A stretch of DNA of 64,000 bases from contig NW_026262690.1 of assembly GCF_021869535.1 (NCBI RefSeq), positions 84,923,995-84,987,994 on the forward strand, written 5' to 3'. This document shows positions 59,201-64,000 of the stretch, piece after piece; positions within the stretch are counted from its first letter, which is position 1, and every line of letters starts with the position of its first letter. Both the position numbers and the translations under genes were made by a program. The notes under the pieces were generated by a model, which searched no databases, had not been told where the DNA came from, and saw nothing but the letters and a program-made list of their open reading frames with translations. The DNA is from Mytilus californianus (taxonomy: Eukaryota; Mollusca; Bivalvia; Mytilida; Mytilidae).

Positions 59201-62200
59201 GTTTGAAATCCCCTACATATCTACAACTAGCACACATTTATTTTACAGAATCACTATTTACTTTTTCAGAATTAGACATAAAACATTACCTTGTAAAAAC
59301 AAAGCCTTGAGTGATGTAAGTCTACCTAACTGTAAAGCAGCCATATCTTTTATATTGTTATACCTAATAATGTAAAACATAAATAAATTCAGAATTAATA
59401 ATATACCTATATATTTTCTTTTTTATATACACAATGACATTAAATGTAAAACTGAACATTCTTTTTTTTATAAATACATTTCAATTCCTGATACATGCAA
59501 TCATCTTAATAAGTGAGGTCAACAGTCATAATTCTGAACAAGAATGTGTCCATAGTACACGGATGCCCCACTTGCACTATCAATTTCTATGTTCAGTGGA
59601 CTGTGAAATTGGGGTCAAAACTCTAATTTGGCATTAAATTTAGAAAGATCATATCATAGGGAACATGTGTACTAAGTTTCAAGTTGATTGGACTTCAACT
59701 TCATCAAAAACTACCTTGACCAAAAACTTTAACCTGAAACGGGACAGACGGACGGACGATCAGACGGACGAACAAAGAGACGCACAGACCAGAAAACATA
59801 ATGCCCTACCACTATTGTAGGTGGGGCATAAAAATCTCCCAATTCATTAAAAGGAATTTTTAATTTACATTCAAAATGACTTCACAACAGTACTCAACTA
59901 TTTTGAATAAAAATTGTAAGAAATAAGTGTATCAAATATCATTCATATCCAAAATAGACCAGTCTCACTGAAAATATTATTACAAATTTTGTAACATATT
60001 ATTGCGAACCAAATGAAAGTCTTCCACAGAGTCGTCTGCTCTTGACCAGGGTATTTAAACTTTTGTCTATTCTCTTGTCCTATTGAATAAATACAATAGC
60101 TATTGTTCTCTGTGTAGTTTTTTCACTGGGACCTTTAAATTTCTTCTAGGAGAAATCTATGACTCATTGATTAATTTTCCTGACCAAAAAATTATCTTCT
60201 TTTTTTGGGGGAAAAAGTTGTATAAACTCACATAAACTGCATGCAATATTGTATTTAATCAATATCAACAATATATTTTCAATCTGTTCAATATAAACAC
60301 TGATTTAATTATAAAAAGTTTATTTCTGACAAAATTTTTAGTATTGTTCCAATGAATTTGCATGTTTTTGTTGTTGTTCAGTTATAGAATACATTTATCA
60401 AGACCTTAATTTAAACACAATAATTTTCAAGTTTTTATTTGTCAAACACACAAAAAAAAGCAAATTTTAATAGGGAAAATATAAAAAATTTGTTCAGAAA
60501 TCAACTTTTAATTTTTGAATCAGTGTTTATATTGAAACTATTACAAATGAATTATTGATATTGAATAAATACAACACCACATGCAGTTTTTTTGAGTTCT
60601 TATTTAGTATTTGTACATGTATTTTCATTTTTGACAGTTCAATTTTTTGTTCAGGTAAATTAATCAGTGAGTGATAGATTTCTCTTGGAAGAAATTTAAA
60701 GGTCCCATCAAATAAACTACACAGAGAACAATAGCTATTGTATTTATTAGATGGGACAAAAGAACTTACAAAAGTTTAAATCGACAGGTAACTTGCAGGT
60801 GAATCTGTGGAAAAGTATCATTTGGTTCGCAATAATTATGTGATAAATAATAAAATGCTCTGCTGGGTACAGCTTGATACGACCGCAGAGGTCGAACCCT
60901 GAACAGTTGGGGCAAGTATGGACACAACATTCAAGCTTGATACAGCACTGAATTTGGATTGTGATTAAATATTTGACACAGCATAAGTTTCTGACACAGA
61001 ATGAATGTGGTCTAAGAACTTAAAATTTTTTAATTTACCTATTCAAATCATATCATTATTATTTGCTTTTATATATGTAAGCCTCAAATCTATGTCCAGC
61101 CTCAAATCTATGTCTTTTCTGCAAATCTATGTCTTTTTTAATATTGTGTCATAGACGTTCCAAATTTATGTCCTTTATTGTCTCAAATCTATGTCCTATA
61201 TTGTCTCAAATCTATGTCCTACATTGTCTCAAATCTATGTCCTTTATTAACTCAAATCTATGGCCATTTTTGTCACAAATCTATGTCCTTTATCGAAATG
61301 TGGTGACGTAAGACATAGCAAGACGTAATCAAGTAAAAAAATATGTGTAGTTTCATTCTTGAAGGCACATTAATTAAGTAACATGTATGCTCGTTATGCC
61401 AATAATTTGTACACAGAATTATGTTGTGGTTATTGAATGTTGATGTCATGGTACGCAATGGATTTAAAAAAATACATAGATACAAAACCAGAATAGTTTC
61501 ACCAGAAAAAAACATTTTTTAATAAGATAGTGGCACAAAATGTCGTTGTTAAACAGGCAATAAATGATACCTCAAACATTTTTATGTGGTACCTATACAT
61601 TGAAACATTGAACAAATAGGTGTATGTGTTTACAGATTACGATACAGAATAGGTTCAATTCATTGTTGAAGGCCATACATGTATCTTTAGTTGCTTGTAT
61701 ACAGATGTCATTTTGTCTCAGGTTGTTTATTAACTTATATTTCGTTTTGTTATCAAGACGTAATGAGTAAAGGGAAGTAACGATAATTACTACAGAACAA
61801 TTAAACAAGGGATCAAGAAAAGCAAACAATTTGAAAATGTTGTAGTTTTACAATAAAATGTAAATCATACAATAATTACACACGCATGTAAAATTTTTAT
61901 GCACACACACGGAGAACACATCCCAACTTAACATTGAATAATGGGAAATGACTTAATAAAACAAAAATCATATAAGGCCGTACTTATTAGACTGGCATGA
62001 ATTTGCGCATGGCGAAACAAACTGGAAAAAGATTTAAGAAAAGGACACAGATTTGAGGCCGTATCTTTTAAACGAACATAGATTTGCGAATGACGTCACG
62101 ATTGAAAACAAATTTGAAAATAGGACACAGATTTGAGACCGTTTCTTTTTTAACGGACATAGATTAGCGATTGATGTCACGATGGGGCACATATTTGAGA

Positions 62201-63345
62201 AACGGACACAGATTTGAGGTTAACATATATAAATCAGAAATAACCAATTTAAAATGGAAAATTTTAAAGAAAAAAAAAGGAAAAAAAGGGAAAAAAAATC
62301 CCTCCCCCAAATTTTTTGAACCCCCTTATGATTCATCACCCCCAAACTCAATCCCAGCCTTCCCTTTGTGGTATGGTACCTTGCAGTACAATTTCAGAGA
62401 GATCCATACACTTGAACACAAGTTATTGTCTGGAAACTAGAAAAATGCTTGTTTTTAGGCTCCTTTTTGGCCCCAAATTCCTAAACGTTTAGGGCAATTA
62501 CCCCCAAACTCAACCCAGCTTTCCCTTTGTGATATGGAACCTTGTAGTATAATTTCATAAAGATCCATACACTTACACACAAGTTATTGTTCTGAAACTA
62601 GAAAAATGCTTGTTTTTTGCCCCTTTTTTGTCCCCTAATTCCTAAAATTTTGAGGCATTACCCCCAAAATCAATCCCAGCATTCCCTTTGTGATATGGAA
62701 CCTTGTGGTACAATGTCAGAGAGATCCATACACTAACACATAAGTTATGTCTGGAAGTTACAAAAATGCTTATTTTTGGCCCCTTATTCCTTAACTGTTG
62801 GTACCATAACCCCCAAAATCAATCCCAACCTTCCTTTTGTGGTATCGAACCTTATGGTAAAATTTCATAGAGATCCATTCACTTAAACTAAAGTTAGAGT
62901 GCGAAAAACCAATGTGTCTTCGGACAACGACGACGACGACGACGACGCCGTCATACCAATATACGACCTCAAAATTTTTTTGCGGTCGTATAAAAACCAC
63001 AAAATTTCATACTTAACAAAACAAATTTCCATTACGCAAGACCTCATGGCAAAGATTCAAGAATTTATAAACAAAGTAAATGTCAGTTATCCATGACAAT
63101 AGGGATACAGGAATAAAAGTTGTTTCACAGTTAAAAAACATACTGAAGATTTGTTTTAAAACTTACCCAAGATGTAAAACCTCTAAGCTCTCCATAACAG
63201 GTGTCATAGAGTCTGTACTGTTATTGTTAAAGAAATCTCCTGCTCTGTTATTGGATATTGTGCTTACAATGGCAACTCTTTTGTTCTGTTGTGGCTTAGG
63301 ACGAGGCATGATGCATTCGATATGATTGTGATTTAAACAAAGTAC
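53083..63345 (-). CDS. LRRC9-like leucine-rich repeat protein, C-terminal exons
   Basis: Seven exons join in frame on the minus strand: 63345-63167, 59363-59290, 58452-58235, 57193-57125, 56666-56538, 55181-55034, 53252-53083 (about 330 residues). The order LCLNHNHIE, LEVLHLGYNNIKDM, LFLQGNEILKVEGL, LVLDRNKIKNI, LHIEENRIRDLSNL, LYLGSNRVQEVSEL, LLVFRLKQLLVIDGIPVNEE and VPVKVTTMHLG follows the C-terminal part of vertebrate LRRC9, including the cap after the last repeat and the following linker. Vertebrate LRRC9 is about 1450 residues, so the N-terminal three quarters should lie beyond position 64000. LRRs are protein-binding; the molecular role of LRRC9 is poorly known, and an association with ciliated cells is only a suggestion. 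The tail is Gly/Arg-rich (GGGRRRG). A donor (CAG|gtagct) overlaps the apparent stop, so splicing may continue to 51 kb. Confidence 0.88.
53530..53640 (-). mobile_element. TGGATTCATT-family MITE fragment
   Basis: 'aggcttgtatgcacca', 'atgaaaatataatttgtcca' and 'aaatgaattcactgtactt' match one half of the family (20165-20365, 23170-23490). The other end is lost. Confidence 0.55.
54526..54549 (+). repeat. Poly-G run after poly-T
   Basis: Twenty-three G interrupted by one A, preceded by nine or more T. Intronic; a possible G-quadruplex on the + strand. Confidence 0.75.
55034..55181 (-). CDS. LRRC9-like exon: post-LRR linker
   Basis: Acceptor ttgaag, donor gtttgt; phase 0 to 1. Encodes VNMVEGTLPGISQY, VPVKVTTMHLGSSPIWN and PEALQR. 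The VPVKVT motif is shared with vertebrate LRRC9. Confidence 0.85.
55880..56000 (-). repeat. GATGTGGTATGATTGCCAAT repeat, reverse fragment
   Basis: Reverse orientation: 'ctcattgttgaaggccgtac' to 'caatcatacctcatcttc'. A smaller piece ('cattgttgaaggccatacat') is at 61660-61680. Confidence 0.8.
56538..56666 (-). CDS. LRRC9-like exon: LRR cap
   Basis: Exactly 43 codons, phase 0 to 0, acceptor ttctag, donor gtattt. Encodes AARRHLHRPLLVFRLKQLLV then IDGIPVNEEERTKAELYY, the typical end cap of an LRR block ('R...RL..L..LDGIPV...'). Confidence 0.9.
56757..57096 (+). repeat. Minisatellite, unit about 32 bp
   Basis: About ten imperfect copies of a unit like 'gattaatcatggaatggctt' plus 'tggtataaacct'. 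It lies in an LRRC9-like intron. Two sub-variants ('ctataaatatgaaact' and 'ctttggtataaacct') alternate, so the array grew in more than one step. Confidence 0.88.
57125..57193 (-). CDS. LRRC9-like exon: single LRR
   Basis: 23 codons, one LRR length, phase 0 to 0; acceptor attgcag, donor gtaagt. Encodes EVSELEKLDGLVNMIEISLV then NNP. Confidence 0.88.
57622..57828. mobile_element. TACTGTAAATTCAGAAATT-family MITE
   Basis: Left 'actgtatattcagaaattat', right 'caataatttctgaattttca', inverted; 'aatcgcaataataaatgcac' precedes the right end. 207 bp. Confidence 0.85.
57963..58200 (-). mobile_element. SINE, reverse copy of the 23839-24097 family
   Basis: Reverse orientation: tail 'attgattgatttttggtgtt', body 'attggtggaggaagccatag', head 'caacctcagtgttgacaggc'. 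More diverged than the 23.8 kb copy. Confidence 0.8.
58235..58452 (-). CDS. LRRC9-like exon: three LRRs
   Basis: Acceptor attttcag, donor gtataa; phase 1 to 0. Encodes NEILKVEGLEGLHDLRELVL, DRNKIKNIFETSF, LQELHIEENRIRDLSNL and LQRLYLGSNRVQ: consecutive LxxLxLxxNxI repeats. Confidence 0.92.
59290..59363 (-). CDS. LRRC9-like exon: single LRR
   Basis: Acceptor tattag, donor gtaatg; phase 2 to 1. Encodes YNNIKDMAALQLGRLTSLKA then LFLQ, completed by the next exon to LFLQGNEI. Confidence 0.9.
59539..59832 (-). mobile_element. GTGGGGCATCCGTGTACTAT element, reverse copy
   Basis: Starts 'caagaatgtgtccatagtac' and ends 'ggtggggcataaaaat', with 'gacggacgaacaaagagacg' near the end. Partner of 7831-8102. 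Confidence 0.82.
60000..60840. repeat. Large imperfect palindrome (about 840 bp)
   Basis: The left arm from 'ttattgcgaaccaaatga' matches the reverse complement of the right arm ending 'catttggttcgcaataatta'. Pairs include 'aatacaatagctattgttct', 'ctgtgtagttt', 'gggacctttaaatttcttc', 'ttcaatataaacactgatt' and 'atttctga'. Symmetry runs to a centre near 60420 with almost no unpaired spacer. Intronic (LRRC9-like). Confidence 0.88.
60855..61020 (+). repeat. CGCAGAGGT-core repeat, copy 3
   Basis: 'cgaccgcagaggtcgaaccc', 'tgaacagttggggcaag', 'ttgtgattaaatatttgaca'. It abuts the palindrome on one side and the motif-array element on the other. Confidence 0.78.
61070..62225. mobile_element. Element bounded by opposed arrays of CTCAAATCTATGTCC
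   Basis: Left: nine copies of CTCAAATCTATGTCC or close variants between 61083 and 61288, the last five at 22-24 bp spacing. Right: six copies of the reverse form (GGACATAGATTTGAG and variants) between about 62043 and 62216. The outermost copies extend into an inverted repeat with 'tttatatatgt'. The right half also has ATTTGCGnATG and TGACGTCACG motifs. No transposase seen. Confidence 0.75.
62225..62990 (-). mobile_element. CGACCGCAAAAA element with four tandem units of about 161 bp
   Basis: Four tandem units, each with 'cccccaaa.tcaa.ccca' and 'ccctttgtg' or a variant (62362, 62523, 62684, 62833). The right end has a CGACGACGAC tract and 'tttttttgcggtcgtata'. Reverse relative of 22165-22450. 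Confidence 0.82.
63167..63345 (-). CDS. LRRC9-like exon: LRR plus variable insert
   Basis: Acceptor gttacag, donor gtaagt; phase 0 to 2. Encodes VLCLNHNHIECIMPRPKPQQ, a low-complexity Asn/Ser insert, then SLEVLHL. The insert between two LRRs at this point is also a feature of vertebrate LRRC9. First exon of the gene visible in this window. Confidence 0.9.
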
Positions 63346-63644
63346 CTGTAACAGATTTCAATTATGTCATGATTACTGATATCATTGTAAAATAATGTCT
63401 GACAGTAGAGCCACAAGTGTTCCATGTACACTAAAGTGAAATAATTCTTATGAATTAAGTAATCAAATAAAACTTGTTGCTGATCATTTTGCATATTCTG
63501 AAAAAAAACATTCCTTTTCTGTTTGCTGTCTAATCTTAATGTTGCATAACTATATAATGTAAATCCAACAGACTGAATTATATTTTGAATGTGCTAGTTC
63601 ATAAATTAATAGTTTACGGCAAGTGAAGTCATCTTACTGGTAAC

Positions 63645-63786
63645 CAGGTCTTGCTGTCATAAAACTTTTGAGTACGATTATTGTACTCAGACTCAAGTAT
63701 TAACCAATCAAAATACTGCATTTGGTGTTTCGAGCACAAATTTCGTACTGTGAGTACTGAGTAAAGTTTTATGACAGAGAGCCCAG
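63645..63786. mobile_element. 142 bp MITE, second copy
   Basis: Left 'ccaggtcttgctgtcataaa', right reverse-complemented 'ctgggctctctgtcataaaa'. Shares 'gagtac', 'ggtgtttcgagcac' and length with 51323-51464. Confidence 0.82.
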
Positions 63787-64000
63787 ACTTATAATCAAAA
63801 TCTTTTACTCATTATAATTTTAAAGCAGCAGCAAATACCCTTTTTAAGTATTTAATGAGTCATTGTCAGTTTTTGTGGGTGTGGTTTTCCATTTTCATTG
63901 AGAAGTAAGAAAAATATCATTCATAACAATAGACTTTAAAAAGAAACAAGCACACTTTTTTGGCATTATTTTCACACCTTTTAAAAGTCTCTGCCAGTAT

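Noticed and set aside
61083..61290. Evenly spaced repeats resembling a CRISPR array
   Set aside because: Spacing is too short for spacers, the motif also recurs inverted, and the surroundings are eukaryotic.
61129..61311. Open frame with repeating SLCPILSQIYVL-like phrases
   Set aside because: It is a direct translation of the CTCAAATCTATGTCC array, not a gene.

Overview
The window looks like nuclear DNA of a bivalve mollusc, most likely a mussel (Mytilidae). It is AT-rich and intron-rich with GT/AG splice sites, and coding sequence is only a few percent of it. It is packed with short dispersed repeats of kinds I associate with mussel genomes, such as elements containing GATGTGGTATGATTGCCAAT, GTGGGGCATCCGTGTACTAT or TAGCTCACCTGGCCCGAAGG. 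Assignment below the level of bivalve is inference. No rRNA, functional tRNA, CRISPR or bacterial-type operon was seen.

Three protein-coding loci can be supported. (1) On the minus strand at 9.7-11.7 kb is a near-intronless Mab-21/cGAS-like nucleotidyltransferase-fold gene. It is broken into three frames by two single-frame shifts, so it is either a recent pseudogene or carries assembly indels. (2) On the plus strand, 15.4-28.0 kb, is a PHF7/G2E3-type gene: seven short exons encode an extended PHD finger, a RING-like module and a third zinc module, and one 2.4 kb terminal exon encodes a long Ser/Arg-rich tail. Its first exon was not found. (3) On the minus strand, 53.1-63.3 kb (possibly to 51.0 kb), are the last seven exons of an LRRC9 orthologue, whose 5' part lies beyond the right edge. 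Two further 3' exons at 51 kb are proposed at lower confidence.

Everything else is intergenic or intronic and is mostly mobile-element debris. 1-9.7 kb: several inverted-repeat elements (MITEs) and nested insertions. 11.7-15.4 kb: dispersed repeats, including an element with five 166 bp tandem units. 28-30.4 kb: PHF7 3' UTR and a MITE. 30.4-41.7 kb: a tandem duplication of an ancestral unit of about 3.1 kb. The two copies have since gained different insertions, so the duplication acts as a natural filled/empty-site experiment that gives exact element borders; one insertion carries an integrase relic. 41.7-50.7 kb: no gene recognised, a palindromic element and an element bounded by opposed ATTTGCGCCGAT motifs. 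The LRRC9 introns hold an 840 bp palindrome, a minisatellite, and an element bounded by opposed arrays of CTCAAATCTATGTCC.

The three genes have no obvious shared pathway; their adjacency looks incidental. The most unusual material is structural: the duplication with its insertion record, the two motif-array elements, the large palindrome, and three unrelated element families that share nucleosome-sized (about 161-169 bp) internal tandem units.
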